Of a stretch of 64,000 nt of DNA, positions 1 through 8,065 are shown piece after piece. The DNA lies in the NCBI GenBank assembly GCA_019359275.1, contig JAHHHP010000019.1:1-64000 (forward strand), given 5' to 3'. How positions within the stretch are numbered: position 1 is the first letter of the stretch; every line of letters starts with the position of its first letter. The translations under genes and the position numbers were made by a program. The notes under the pieces were generated by a model that ran no database searches, was not told the origin of the DNA, and saw nothing but the letters and a program-made list of their open reading frames with translations. Source of the DNA: Myxacorys chilensis ATA2-1-KO14. Its GTDB lineage: Bacteria; Cyanobacteriota; Cyanobacteriia; Leptolyngbyales; Leptolyngbyaceae.

Positions 1-40
1 GGAAATCTCGCACTTGTTTCAGATGTTCAATCAGGCTCAT
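1..40 (-). CDS. Possible N-terminus of an ISAs1-like transposase (partial)
   Basis: An ATG at 38-40 on the minus strand opens a frame that runs off the left edge and reads MSLIEHLKQVRDF. This resembles, from memory, the first residues of cyanobacterial ISAs1-family (DDE_Tnp_1-associated) transposases. Only 13 codons are visible, so the call is weak. The next 150 bases hold no gene. They contain an imperfect hairpin around 113-136 with arms TGGGGG and CCCCCA, which could be an element end or a weak terminator for the yggT gene that points this way. Confidence 0.3.
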   Translation of the reverse strand, partial: MSLIEHLKQVRDF

Positions 41-210
41 CACTAGTCAGGGCAGAAACAACTGCTCCATTCTGCTTTTTCTCTCATAGATAAACCAGCC
101 CTGGTCTCCCAATGGGGGTTTGGGAGCAAGCCCCCAAGGATCGGAACCCGAAGTCTAGGCAGAAACAGAACACCTCCCGCCTACACCTCCCCTCCAGAAT
201 CACCAACTCC

Positions 211-498
211 TTAATGCAACGCCATCGTAATCAGCCCTTGCTGACCCAACAATAGTTCTCTCACTAAACTAAAAATTCCCACCCAAAGAATCGGCGTAAT
301 ATCCACTCCACCCAACGGTGGAACAACTCTGCGCGAAGGTGCTAAAAAAGGCTCCGTCGGAACCGCCACCAGATTGAAAGGAAACCTCTTCAAATCCACC
401 TGTGGATACCACGTCAACACAATCCGAAAAATAAAGAGAAACGTCATCAAGCCAAGCAGAATGCTAAATGACCAAGCCGCAACTGTAGAACCTGTCAT
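211..498 (-). CDS. YggT/YlmG family membrane protein
   Basis: This 95-residue protein has two hydrophobic segments, at about residues 7-28 and 70-85. They flank a conserved core that includes the motif FLAPSRRVVPPLGGVDITP, typical of the YggT/YlmG family (Ycf19 in algal plastids). Family members are small integral membrane proteins; in phototrophs they have been linked to thylakoid or nucleoid organisation, but no biochemical activity is established. The length is normal for the family. The gene is divergent from psbX, with about 210 bases of shared upstream sequence. Confidence 0.85.
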   Translation of the reverse strand: MTGSTVAAWSFSILLGLMTFLFIFRIVLTWYPQVDLKRFPFNLVAVPTEPFLAPSRRVVPPLGGVDITPILWVGIFSLVRELLLGQQGLITMALH

Positions 499-707
499 AA
501 CCTGTAGCGCGTAAATGTTTAAGCTTTGTAACTCTTTCTCATTCTATCGAGAATCGGTCAACCTCACCAAACCCCTTTACACTGACACTCTTCTAACTCC
601 ACAGCCCCAGCGCTCCTCCCCATCCCTGATCTTGATCTATACAACGTTGTGACAAACCATTAAAATTATTAGCACTTGGTTGTTGTCTTCAAAGGATAGT
701 AAAGTCC

Positions 708-830
708 ATGACTCCTTCTTTAATGAACTTTTTGCTCAGCCTCCTCGCGGGTCTACTCGTCGTTGTCGTTCCGGCAACCGTTGGACTCATCATCATCAGT
801 CAAGCTGATAAAGTTCAACGCGGCTCATGA
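708..830 (+). CDS. psbX: Photosystem II reaction centre protein PsbX
   Basis: This 40-residue protein begins MTPSLMNFLLSLLAG and contains a single membrane span with the segment VVPATVGLIIISQADK. That pattern of N-terminus, span and short polar tail matches cyanobacterial PsbX, a small thylakoid subunit at the periphery of photosystem II near cytochrome b559 that influences plastoquinone exchange. An AAAGGA ribosome-binding site lies about a dozen bases before the ATG. The gene stands alone and is followed by a possible structured terminator at 902-961. Confidence 0.9.
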   Translation: MTPSLMNFLLSLLAGLLVVVVPATVGLIIISQADKVQRGS

Positions 831-901
831 CCGTTCGCGAATAGCTGCCAACATATTAAAATTTCCCTCAAGCTGAAATCACAGCGATAATTAAAGCTCA
901 G

Positions 902-961
902 CCTCAGTTTCCGTCGAGACATCGCTACTTGTAGCCATTCTCTTCACCGACTGAGGTTTTT
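902..961 (+). terminator. Structured RNA 3' end after psbX, candidate terminator
   Basis: Outer arms CCTCAGT (902-908) and ACTGAGG (950-956) enclose an inner hairpin GCTAC-TT-GTAGC (924-935) and are followed by five T residues. This could end the psbX transcript. The large loop makes it unusual for a simple intrinsic terminator, so a small RNA is an alternative. Confidence 0.4.
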
Positions 962-1029
962 GCTTGCAGTTTGGTGGTGCTTTGAATCGTTAGCCGCTAA
1001 CATAGGTCTTATCTAGGAGAAGCGATCGC

Positions 1030-1806
1030 ATGAGTATTTTTGATATCGGTTTAGCGAGTAGTTCGCACCTATACCTGGCGCAAGTTGCCTTTCAGTTCAA
1101 TCTCGCCAGCGTGACGGGAATCGTTCTTGCCGTCGGCGGCGCAGCGCTCTATGCCGTGCGATCGGTGCGCCCCCAACTGTCTAGAGACCACGACATCTTC
1201 TTCTCAGCGGTCGGTCTGCTCTGCGGCTTAATTTTGATCTTCTACGGCTGGCGCTTCGACCCGATCATGCAATTCGGTCAAGTGTTGCTGAGCGGCTCCG
1301 CTATTTTCTTCGTGGTTGAGAATTTGCGCCTACGGCAAGTCTCTACCGAGCAAGCCAAACGCACCGCCCCAATTGTCGATAACGAGCGTCCCGTCAGCCG
1401 CACATATCAAGCTGAATTTGACGAGCGTGAGATGTTTGACGATCGCTCAGGTCGGAGTATTCGCAGTAGCCGAGACGTGCGATCACGAGATGACTACGAA
1501 GATCGTCCGAAAACTCGTCGCGCAGCCTCCCGCAATGAACCTCGCCTCGCACCTGCCGACGAGCGCGAGCGTCGTCCCCGTCGCTCGGTTGACGACCCGC
1601 TCGTAGATGACGTCAACGATACATCAGGTGGTTGGGGCAGTAGTTCTCGCAGTCGCACGACTCCCTCTCGCTCTCCGAATCGCTCTTCCCGTCCTAAGCG
1701 TCGCCCCTCTGAGAACGTCAACCGACCCAGCAGAGACGATGCCAACTATGTAGACTATCGGCCCATTGATTCCAACGACAACGAGCGAGACAACTGGAGC
1801 GAGTAA
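1030..1806 (+). CDS. ycf66: Ycf66 family protein
   Basis: This 258-residue protein has an N-terminal domain (residues 20-105) with three hydrophobic stretches and the motifs YAVRSVRPQLSRDHDIFF and GLILIFYGWRFDPIMQFGQ, diagnostic of Ycf66, a family of cyanobacteria and some plastids with unknown function. The remaining 150 residues form a low-complexity tail rich in Arg, Asp and Ser, probably disordered. An AGGAG ribosome-binding site is separated from the ATG by a GCGATCGC palindrome (HIP1) at 1022-1029, so HIP1 forms the Shine-Dalgarno spacer. Antisense frames across the Arg-rich tail are composition artefacts. Confidence 0.9.
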   Translation: MSIFDIGLASSSHLYLAQVAFQFNLASVTGIVLAVGGAALYAVRSVRPQLSRDHDIFFSAVGLLCGLILIFYGWRFDPIMQFGQVLLSGSAIFFVVENLRLRQVSTEQAKRTAPIVDNERPVSRTYQAEFDEREMFDDRSGRSIRSSRDVRSRDDYEDRPKTRRAASRNEPRLAPADERERRPRRSVDDPLVDDVNDTSGGWGSSSRSRTTPSRSPNRSSRPKRRPSENVNRPSRDDANYVDYRPIDSNDNERDNWSE

Positions 1807-1829
1807 ATCAACAAAACTTAAATTGGGTT

Positions 1830-1866
1830 TGGGAGCGTACAGTATTAGTGCGCTCCTAATTTTTTG
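1830..1866 (+). terminator. Intrinsic terminator of ycf66
   Basis: The arms GGAGCG (1832-1837) and CGCTCC (1851-1856) form a hairpin followed by TAATTTTTT. It lies 25 bases after the ycf66 stop codon and just before the next gene. Confidence 0.75.
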
Positions 1867-1892
1867 AGCCAAATTTTGGATCAGTCGGTTGA

Positions 1893-2429
1893 ATGGTAAT
1901 GAGGCTACATTTTTTTGCAATAGGATGGCTATTGAGCGTTTTGGCTGCCTGTAGCCCGGTCGAAACTGTGCTGGGCGGATCTTCGCTCAATAGCCGCTAC
2001 AACGATGAGCAGCCGTCTCTTAGCGGTGATGGTCGCCTGATGGCGTTTGTTTCCGATCGCCAAGGAGGACGGAACATTTTGGTGTATAACCTAGAGGAAC
2101 GACGGTTTATCGACCTGCCCCGCTTAAACCGACGCAACGCGATCGCAGAAAGTCCCAGCCTCAGCTATACGGGTCGTTATTTAGTCTACTTGTCGAGCGA
2201 TCGCGGCATTCCCGAACTTCGTCTCTACGATCGCGCGGTTGGGCAATCTCAATCGTTGTTATCGCTGTATCAAGGCTGGGTGCGACACCCAAACATCAGT
2301 CCTGACGGGCGATACGTCACCTTCGAGAGTAGCAGTCGCGGACAGTGGGACATCGAAGTGTTTGACCGGGGGGCAGGAATCGAGTTAGATATTCCGAATG
2401 GTCGTCCTGTCGTTTCACCGAGTCCTTAG
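1893..2429 (+). CDS. TolB-like beta-propeller lipoprotein, first of a tandem pair
   Basis: This 178-residue protein carries a lipoprotein signal with lipobox LAAC (Cys about residue 20). It has three WD40-like (PD40/TolB) blades, marked by QPSLSGDGRLMAFVSDRQG, ESPSLSYTGRYLVYLSSDR and HPNISPDGRYVTFESSSRG. It is probably anchored to the periplasmic face of a membrane. TolB proteins take part in the Tol-Pal envelope system, but this protein has only half a propeller and no TolB N-terminal domain, so a separate role is likely. The next gene is a paralogue with the same layout. A start at the second ATG (1899) is also possible. Confidence 0.75.
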   Translation: MVMRLHFFAIGWLLSVLAACSPVETVLGGSSLNSRYNDEQPSLSGDGRLMAFVSDRQGGRNILVYNLEERRFIDLPRLNRRNAIAESPSLSYTGRYLVYLSSDRGIPELRLYDRAVGQSQSLLSLYQGWVRHPNISPDGRYVTFESSSRGQWDIEVFDRGAGIELDIPNGRPVVSPSP

Positions 2430-2445
2430 TTAAAGTTTATTTTGT

Positions 2446-2970
2446 GTGAACCGTTCTACTGTTGTCATTGCAGCTATCACGACTCTACTTGGCGGATGTG
2501 GGGGAAGTCACCTGATTGGATTTCCGTTTGATCCCGTCGGCGGACGCAGCTTGAACAGTGCCTTTGCCGATCTCAACCCGCGCATTTCCAGACAATTCAT
2601 TGTGTTTGCCTCCGATCGGCGCGGCAATCAAGATATTTATCTTTACGATACGATCGCTCAACGCCTGATCGATCTCCCCGGACTGAACGCCTTTGACACC
2701 GTTGAGTCGAACCCTTCGATTACAGAAGATGGTCGATATATTGTATTTGAAGGTAGCCGTCAGGGAAGATCTGGAATTTATCTCTACGATCGCGAGTATC
2801 GTCAACTGAGAAATTTAACCGAGAGCCTGCGCGCCGAAGTCCGAAACCCAGTAATTAGCGCCGATGGACGCGCGATCGCGTTCGAGTCAAACGCTAGAGG
2901 TCAATGGGATTTGCTGGTTTATAACCGAGCCGGACAGCCCCTACCCGGAATTCAGACTGACCCCCAATAA
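2446..2970 (+). CDS. TolB-like beta-propeller lipoprotein, second of a tandem pair
   Basis: This 174-residue paralogue of the preceding gene lies 16 bases downstream. A GTG start at 2446 is chosen because it places a lipobox (LLGGC) at the end of a short hydrophobic segment. Three PD40-type blades follow, with motifs FVFASDRRGNQDIYLYD-like (from IVFASDRRG), YIVFEGSRQGRSGIYLYD and ADGRAIAFESNARGQWDLL. The pair probably arose by tandem duplication and may be co-transcribed. Exact function is unknown; binding of a protein or glycan partner at the envelope is an inference from the fold. Confidence 0.75.
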   Translation: MNRSTVVIAAITTLLGGCGGSHLIGFPFDPVGGRSLNSAFADLNPRISRQFIVFASDRRGNQDIYLYDTIAQRLIDLPGLNAFDTVESNPSITEDGRYIVFEGSRQGRSGIYLYDREYRQLRNLTESLRAEVRNPVISADGRAIAFESNARGQWDLLVYNRAGQPLPGIQTDPQ

Positions 2971-2976
2971 AAATTG

Positions 2977-3156
2977 CTAAAAGCCAAGCCACGTAAAGAA
3001 GTCCTGACGGGTGACAAACTGGAGAATCAGCAGTGCGACAAATCCGATCATGGCAAATCGACCATTAATTTGTTCGGCATAAGCCGTCCAACCAAAGCTC
3101 GGCTCGGCTGGACTGTCTGATTTCAAGTCAGTATCTGGAGTGGAATCAGGGTTCAT
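2977..3156 (-). CDS. High-light-inducible (HLIP/SCP) one-helix protein
   Basis: This 59-residue reading frame ends TWLGF and contains the chlorophyll-binding helix EQINGRFAMIGFVALLILQF with the conserved ExxNGRxAMxGF motif of HLIPs (small CAB-like proteins). Such proteins bind chlorophyll and carotenoid, protect photosystem II and assist chlorophyll-protein assembly in thylakoids. The acidic N-terminal 20 residues precede a WTAYAEQ segment typical of the family. Its ATG overlaps the stop codon of sdhB by four bases (ATGA), so it is likely translated by coupling to sdhB. Confidence 0.88.
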   Translation of the reverse strand: MNPDSTPDTDLKSDSPAEPSFGWTAYAEQINGRFAMIGFVALLILQFVTRQDFFTWLGF

Positions 3157-4142
3157 GACTTTGACGTTGCCTCAAATGCTTGTACAGATTCAATCAGCGA
3201 TCGCACTTGTTTTTGACCTTCGGACGGCTCAAACTTGAGCGGAAACTTGCCGCGAGCAATCATGCGCAGTCCGAGTGGAGCAAGACTCGCCAAGCCTTGA
3301 AGGTCTTTGAACAAATTGCCTACCACTCTTAGCCCAAACTGTCGCTCATCAATCCAGCCGCCTTGCTTGACAAGCTCGATTAGCGTCCTCCGGTGACGAA
3401 TCGAACGGGTGACTTGCCTGTCTTTGCGCTCCAGAATGTCCTGCTTAATCTTGCTAATTTGGTCCATGGGCGCGACATCCATCGGGCACACTGAATTGCA
3501 GTAATAGCAGCGAGTACAGCCCCATACGCCGTCGGTGGACTGGTTATATTTCTCTAACCGCTCGTCTGTTGCGCGATCGCGGTTATCTGCCAACATTCGG
3601 TAGGCTTTTGCCAACGCATGCGGCCCCACAAAATTGGGATTGACTTCACGGGCATTGCATTCTGAATAGCACGCCCCGCACATAATGCAATTTCCGGTCT
3701 GATTGAGTTTGGCCCGATCTTCAGGCGATTGCAAAAATTCTCGTTCTGGAATCTGACGAGATGCGGTGCTGACATAAGGATCGATCGCTTTCAGCGTGCC
3801 CCAAAAGTCTTTCATGTCGACCACGAGATCTTTGATCACGGGCATGTTGCCGAGGGGCGCAATTGTAATTTCGGGAACGGCTGATTCGGCGGCAAACCGA
3901 GCCACTTCACCTCCCACGTTTTCCTTGCAGGCTAAAGCAGAGCGTCCGTTGATTCGCATCGCGCAACTTCCACAAATAGTATTGCGACAATTTTTGCGAT
4001 ACGCGAGCGTTCCGTCTTGCTCCCACTTAATCTGATTGAGACAGTCGAGAATTGTGTTTCCTGGCTCAGCATCAAGCGTGTAGGACTGAACCTGCGGCGC
4101 GCTCCCCTGCTCCTGACGAATAATCTTAAAGACAACTTGCAT
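3153..4142 (-). CDS. sdhB: Succinate dehydrogenase/fumarate reductase iron-sulfur subunit
   Basis: This 329-residue protein has an N-terminal plant-type ferredoxin domain with CRNTICGSCAMRINGRSALAC, which supplies the four Cys of a [2Fe-2S] cluster. A C-terminal domain has CIMCGACYSEC and CTRCYYCNSVCP motifs for the [4Fe-4S] and [3Fe-4S] type clusters. It passes electrons from the flavoprotein SdhA to quinone; in cyanobacteria succinate dehydrogenase is a major thylakoid respiratory donor to plastoquinone. The protein is longer than the roughly 240-residue bacterial SdhB, as is usual in cyanobacteria. No sdhA is adjacent. The downstream HLIP gene overlaps by four bases. Confidence 0.92.
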   Translation of the reverse strand: MQVVFKIIRQEQGSAPQVQSYTLDAEPGNTILDCLNQIKWEQDGTLAYRKNCRNTICGSCAMRINGRSALACKENVGGEVARFAAESAVPEITIAPLGNMPVIKDLVVDMKDFWGTLKAIDPYVSTASRQIPEREFLQSPEDRAKLNQTGNCIMCGACYSECNAREVNPNFVGPHALAKAYRMLADNRDRATDERLEKYNQSTDGVWGCTRCYYCNSVCPMDVAPMDQISKIKQDILERKDRQVTRSIRHRRTLIELVKQGGWIDERQFGLRVVGNLFKDLQGLASLAPLGLRMIARGKFPLKFEPSEGQKQVRSLIESVQAFEATSKS

Positions 4143-4350
4143 TTTGATAACCGCACTTCTGAACTTCAGAGGGTCAACGTATGGACAACAACGATACGGA
4201 ATCGGAGCATTGTTTGATAGAAATTAAACCTAAAAGAAATTTGCCTTAGTCAACAAAGACACTTTTCAATCTATTGACCGTCATATCGTTAGCTCGGCTT
4301 CCGCATAACTTTAGTGTATCATCACCATTCAGAATGAAACGGTGGCTCAT

Positions 4351-4378
4351 GCTCCTTTAACTAGGCTCCTTTAACTAG
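4351..4378. repeat. 14-bp perfect tandem duplication
   Basis: GCTCCTTTAACTAG occurs twice head to tail, at 4351-4364 and 4365-4378. Confidence 0.95.
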
Positions 4379-4464
4379 ATAGATTGAACGTTAAGAAATC
4401 CGTGATACTGAGCCAATAAGATTAATGATTCAGACGGTCTAAGCTCTAACAAGCAGCTTACTTA

Positions 4465-4496
4465 GTAAGAGTTATTGAAGGTAAGAGTTATTGAAT
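4465..4496. repeat. 16-bp tandem duplication
   Basis: GTAAGAGTTATTGAA plus one variable base occurs twice head to tail, at 4465-4480 and 4481-4496. Confidence 0.95.
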
Positions 4497-4905
4497 CACC
4501 GTTTCCAGATAAAGACACCTTAAATTTCTTCCAAAACCGCCGAACTTACTGTTTTGATTGCTTAAAAATTCCATTTTATGCGAATTGCTCATGTTTCTAG
4601 AGCAGAACACCGCATCCAAACCAATTGTTACGGAGATTTTCACGCAATAAGTCTTTTGCTTTTTTGCTAATAACCTTGTGCTCGACACCCGTTAATTTAC
4701 AGATTCCGGTTGAGAAATTAAATCAGATTTTCAAGAATACTAAGCGCTCGTACATGACTGCAAACCTAAATTAAAATTAATACTAAAGGAATTTATTCAA
4801 AAGCCCTATTCAAATAGAATCGTTTAGAGATATATTCTATAAAGTCAAACATTTAGAGTTGACGCTAATTACCATTCCAGAAATCGTAAGGATATTCTGT
4901 AGCAG

Positions 4906-5310
4906 ATGACTGAACCTGCAACCACTCCTTTAACGGGGAAGGCATTACTTCAAAAGGTCAAAGAACTGTCGCACTTGCCGCGTCGGGAAACTGCAAAGCG
5001 TTGTGGCTATTACACCACTACCAAAAATGATCAGACTCGCGTTAACTTGACTGACTTTTATGATGCATTGTTAGTCGCGAGAGGGGTTCCTCTGGGTTCG
5101 GAAAGTTCAAAAGACGGGCGCGGACGAGAACCGACCTATCGGGTTAGTGTGCATCAAAATGGTCAAATTGTGATTGGAGCCGCCTACACGAAAGCAATGG
5201 GCTTAAAGCCAGGAGATGAGTTTGAAATTAAGCTTGGTTACAAGCATATTCATCTCATTCAGCTTGATGCCGATAAGAGTGATAGAAATGGCGATAATGA
5301 AGAGGAGTAA
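4906..5310 (+). CDS. cyAbrB-family transcriptional regulator
   Basis: This 134-residue protein matches the cyanobacterial AbrB-like (cyAbrB/CalA) family, with motifs LTGKALLQKVKELSHLPRRE, AKRCGYYTTTKNDQTRVNLT and KDGRGREPTYRVSVHQNGQI. The C-terminal part (about 85-120), VIGAAYTKAMGLKPGDEFEI, is the swapped-hairpin AbrB DNA-binding fold, which sits at the C-terminus in this family. cyAbrB proteins regulate carbon and nitrogen balance genes. The acidic tail DKSDRNGDNEEE follows. An AAGGA ribosome-binding site precedes the ATG. Which paralogue this is (cyAbrB1 or 2) cannot be settled by eye. Confidence 0.88.
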   Translation: MTEPATTPLTGKALLQKVKELSHLPRRETAKRCGYYTTTKNDQTRVNLTDFYDALLVARGVPLGSESSKDGRGREPTYRVSVHQNGQIVIGAAYTKAMGLKPGDEFEIKLGYKHIHLIQLDADKSDRNGDNEEE

Positions 5311-5328
5311 AAATTCTTCCGTTGCTCA

Positions 5329-6192
5329 TTGACATTAGCAGGTCATCATTTGTCTTTTGATTTTTTATCGTTGCCCTTTTTTAGCCGCGTTGGTTTGTTC
5401 CTGACAGAATTACCAACGGGGTTAGAGATAGGGTTCTTTTTTTTAATTTGGGGATTGCTCTGGCTACCGATCGCTGTTCTGCTAGCGATCGCGCTCAAAT
5501 GGCATCCTTCCAAACCGCTAGAAATTCGTCAAAAGCTCCCGCTGGTTGCCTCGCTCTATGTCTTTGCTCCTTTTGTTTTATGGAGTTTTGCGCGGCTACA
5601 AGGGCTACCATTTGCAGCGTTTGGTTGGCACTGGGATAGCTACACTTTAAACTCTTTTGCTTTAGGACTTGGAATTGGCGCGATCGGGCTACTTCTCCTA
5701 TTTGGGCTGCAAACGTTGCTCGGCTGGGTAACCTGGAAGGTGCAATGGCGGTCAGTTGCCACTGCGATCGCTACGTCGCTGCTGATTGGGGTGGCGATCG
5801 CGGGCATCGAAGAACTGGTGTTTCGCGGCTTTGTGTTTGGTCAACTGCTGCAAGAGTATGACTTTTGGACAGGCGCGATCGCGTCAAGCATTATTTTTGC
5901 CATTCTCCACCTAGTTTGGGAAGGTACAGAAAACATTCCTCAACTTCCAGGACTCTCGCTGATGGGCGTTGTGCTGTGTCTTGCGGTTTCTTTTAAGTCA
6001 GGACAGCCAGAATTAGGACTTGCTTGGGGCTTACACGCGGGCTGGATTTGGGCAATGGCAAGTTTAGACGCTGCTGTGAACTATACTCAAAGCGCTCCAG
6101 ATTGGTTAACCGGACTAGATAACAAACCGCTTGCCGGATTTATGGGGTTAGGATTTTTGCTGGCAACGGCAGGAATTGTTCTCGCGCTCTAG
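5329..6192 (+). CDS. CPBP family intramembrane glutamic endopeptidase
   Basis: This 287-residue protein has about seven to eight hydrophobic segments and the Abi/CPBP signature: GIEELVFRGFVFG near residue 162, ILHLVWEG near 190 and GLAWGLHAGW near 232. The Glu-Glu pair and the two His are the expected active-site residues of this membrane protease family. Members process prenylated or signal-like peptides, or act in bacteriocin self-immunity. The TTG start at 5329 is the most upstream option and is uncertain. It follows cyAbrB by 18 bases and ends in a four-base convergent overlap with cobL. Confidence 0.8.
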   Translation: MTLAGHHLSFDFLSLPFFSRVGLFLTELPTGLEIGFFFLIWGLLWLPIAVLLAIALKWHPSKPLEIRQKLPLVASLYVFAPFVLWSFARLQGLPFAAFGWHWDSYTLNSFALGLGIGAIGLLLLFGLQTLLGWVTWKVQWRSVATAIATSLLIGVAIAGIEELVFRGFVFGQLLQEYDFWTGAIASSIIFAILHLVWEGTENIPQLPGLSLMGVVLCLAVSFKSGQPELGLAWGLHAGWIWAMASLDAAVNYTQSAPDWLTGLDNKPLAGFMGLGFLLATAGIVLAL

Positions 6193-7442
6193 GGTCGGTT
6201 GAGTGTGATTAGGGTGACGGGATTAAGTGGGGTAAACCGAGTGAGAGCCGCGACTGGCGTTGATCGGGCAATCTGAATCTGCAACAAACGGTAATTCCAA
6301 GCCGAAGATTTGAGAGATATCATCGCTTGGGTTAGATGTTCTAGCGTCGCTAAGGCTAAAACAATCACTCCTTCTTCGGCTAATTGAGCCATACACGCCT
6401 TGAGAATGTCCTCTAGGTTGCCTCCGCTGCCACCAATAAAAACGCGATCGGGCGGTGGTAATTCTTCTAATACTTGAGGTGCAGCTCCGTGAACTGGCTG
6501 AATGTTGTTTACCCCAAATCGATCGGCATTTTTTTGAATGAGCGTGATGCCCGCTGCCGTTTTCTCGATCGCAAAAATTTGAGATGTAGGACAAAGCCGT
6601 GCGATCTCGATCGCGACTGACCCAGTTCCAGCACCAATATCCCAAACAATTTGATTTGATCGCAGGGCGAGTTCTGCGATCGCTAAAACCCGAATTTCTC
6701 GCTTGGTCATCAATCCCGGACGATCGCTAAAACTCAAGAAACTCTGATCGGGCAATCCGAATAAGGGAAGTGCTTGTAATAGTGCTTCATTTCTGTTTTG
6801 TCGGTTCAAAATCACAACGTTCAACGCGGCAAACGTCCGATGTTGAAGCTCACGAAAATCTTGAACCTCTAAAATTTGTTCATTCGAGCCGCCTAAGTTT
6901 TCGCACACCCAAACTCGATAAGTGCTAGGTAGATCGAGAGAGAGCAACAGAGATGCGATCGCGCTGGGACTGTTGATCGCATCAGTCAAGACCGCAATGG
7001 TCTCTACTCCTTGGCTCAGCGCCCCAATCAGTTCGTCGAGCGATCGCCCATGGGCGCTAATGATTCGCGCATCGTGCCACGACAACTTGACGCGGCTAAA
7101 CGCAAGCTGCACTGAACTGAGATGCGGATGAAACGTCAGTTGTTCCGGCGGAAACGCTTCGAGTAACAGCCGACCGAATCCAAAAAAGAGCGGATCGCCG
7201 GACGTGAGAATGACAATGGCGGAAACGGGAGGATGTTGTTTGATTTGAGCGATCGCGGTGTTGAGATTGCTTAAACGGATGCGATCGCCCCCATGATTGG
7301 GGAAGTAACTGAGATGGCGATCGCTGCCGACCAACACATCTGCCGTTGCAGCCAGATGCTTGACTGATGCGCTCAGTCCTGCCGCGCCATCTAGCCCAAT
7401 GCCAACTACATGAATTGGCGGTGGAGCTAACTTGCTCGTCAT
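6189..7442 (-). CDS. cobL: Precorrin-6Y C5,15-methyltransferase (decarboxylating), CbiE-CbiT fusion
   Basis: This 417-residue protein joins two methyltransferase domains. Residues 1-200 are CbiE-type (HVVGIGLDGAAGLS, ILTSGDPLFFGFGRLL). Residues 235-417 are CbiT-type, with a Rossmann SAM site VWDIGAGTGSVAIEIARLCP and the motif DRVFIGGSGGNLEDIL. Together they methylate C5 and C15 of the corrin ring and decarboxylate the C12 acetate in cobalamin synthesis. The length is right for the fused CobL form. Its ATG overlaps the stop of the upstream cobH by four bases, so the two form one translationally coupled operon acting at consecutive steps. Confidence 0.92.
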   Translation of the reverse strand: MTSKLAPPPIHVVGIGLDGAAGLSASVKHLAATADVLVGSDRHLSYFPNHGGDRIRLSNLNTAIAQIKQHPPVSAIVILTSGDPLFFGFGRLLLEAFPPEQLTFHPHLSSVQLAFSRVKLSWHDARIISAHGRSLDELIGALSQGVETIAVLTDAINSPSAIASLLLSLDLPSTYRVWVCENLGGSNEQILEVQDFRELQHRTFAALNVVILNRQNRNEALLQALPLFGLPDQSFLSFSDRPGLMTKREIRVLAIAELALRSNQIVWDIGAGTGSVAIEIARLCPTSQIFAIEKTAAGITLIQKNADRFGVNNIQPVHGAAPQVLEELPPPDRVFIGGSGGNLEDILKACMAQLAEEGVIVLALATLEHLTQAMISLKSSAWNYRLLQIQIARSTPVAALTRFTPLNPVTLITLNRP

Positions 7443-8050
7443 TTCCCGTCCCAGGCCATTACGATCAAAGCATTTAGAATCGCGGCGGCGACAGGAGATC
7501 CCCCCTTTCGTCCGTCTACTCGAATTTGAGGAACGGGTGTTCGAGACAGCATCGTTTTGGACTCCACAACCGAAATAAAGCCAACGGGTGCCCCAATCAC
7601 TAGAGCAGGGCTGACGGATGTTTCCCTAACACGTTGGCACAAAGCTAGAAGTGCCGTTGGAGCGTTGCCAATGACATAGATAGCCTCTGGGTACTGCTTT
7701 AGACAGCGTAGCAATCCAGTTTCGGTTCGCGTTTTGCCAGGAAGTGCTTCTGTTGCTTGTTCAACGGCACTAATTAACGGATTTTTGAATGTCTGCTGCA
7801 CCAAATTAACGCTGCCCTGACGCACCATACTGACATCAGTAACGATGGGAATCCCTTGCTGCAACGCCGCTATCCCCGACTCGATCGCGCCCTCACTGAA
7901 CTGGACTAGGTGTTTGAACTCAAAATCGGCGGTGCTATGAATAATGCGCCGGACGATCGCATACTCGGCAGGCGCAAAGCGATGCTCACCGATTTCTTGA
8001 TCGATGACTGCAAAGCTTTGCTGCATGATGGGGTGAACGGGCAACGTCAT
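7439..8050 (-). CDS. cobH: Precorrin-8X methylmutase
   Basis: This 203-residue protein has the CobH/CbiC motifs RRIIHSTADFEF (catalytic His in the IHSTAD segment), PIVTDVSMVRQG, IYVIGNAPTALLAL and PVGFISVVESK. It moves the C11 methyl group to C12 to give hydrogenobyrinate or cobyrinate, directly after the CobL step. The gene is the first of the coupled cobH-cobL pair. No cobalamin riboswitch consensus was found in the short upstream gap. Confidence 0.92.
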   Translation of the reverse strand: MTLPVHPIMQQSFAVIDQEIGEHRFAPAEYAIVRRIIHSTADFEFKHLVQFSEGAIESGIAALQQGIPIVTDVSMVRQGSVNLVQQTFKNPLISAVEQATEALPGKTRTETGLLRCLKQYPEAIYVIGNAPTALLALCQRVRETSVSPALVIGAPVGFISVVESKTMLSRTPVPQIRVDGRKGGSPVAAAILNALIVMAWDGK

Positions 8051-8065
8051 ACTTAAACCTGAACC

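Larger units (their letters stand above)
4143..4905. other. Gene-poor intergenic region with two tandem duplications
   Basis: No credible coding sequence is seen in these 763 AT-rich bases; a 66-codon minus-strand frame at 4488-4688 has no family features. The region is a likely double promoter region for sdhB (leftward) and cyAbrB (rightward). Two perfect short tandem duplications stand out: a 14-mer (GCTCCTTTAACTAG) at 4351-4378 and a 15-mer (GTAAGAGTTATTGAA) within 4465-4496. Confidence 0.6.

Noticed and set aside
1494..1920. Minus-strand frames over the ycf66 tail
   Set aside because: They are mirror artefacts of the Arg/Ser/Asp-rich low-complexity coding sequence.
4488..4688. 66-codon minus-strand frame in the sdhB-cyAbrB gap
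   Set aside because: Its composition looks random, and there is no ribosome-binding site or recognisable motif.
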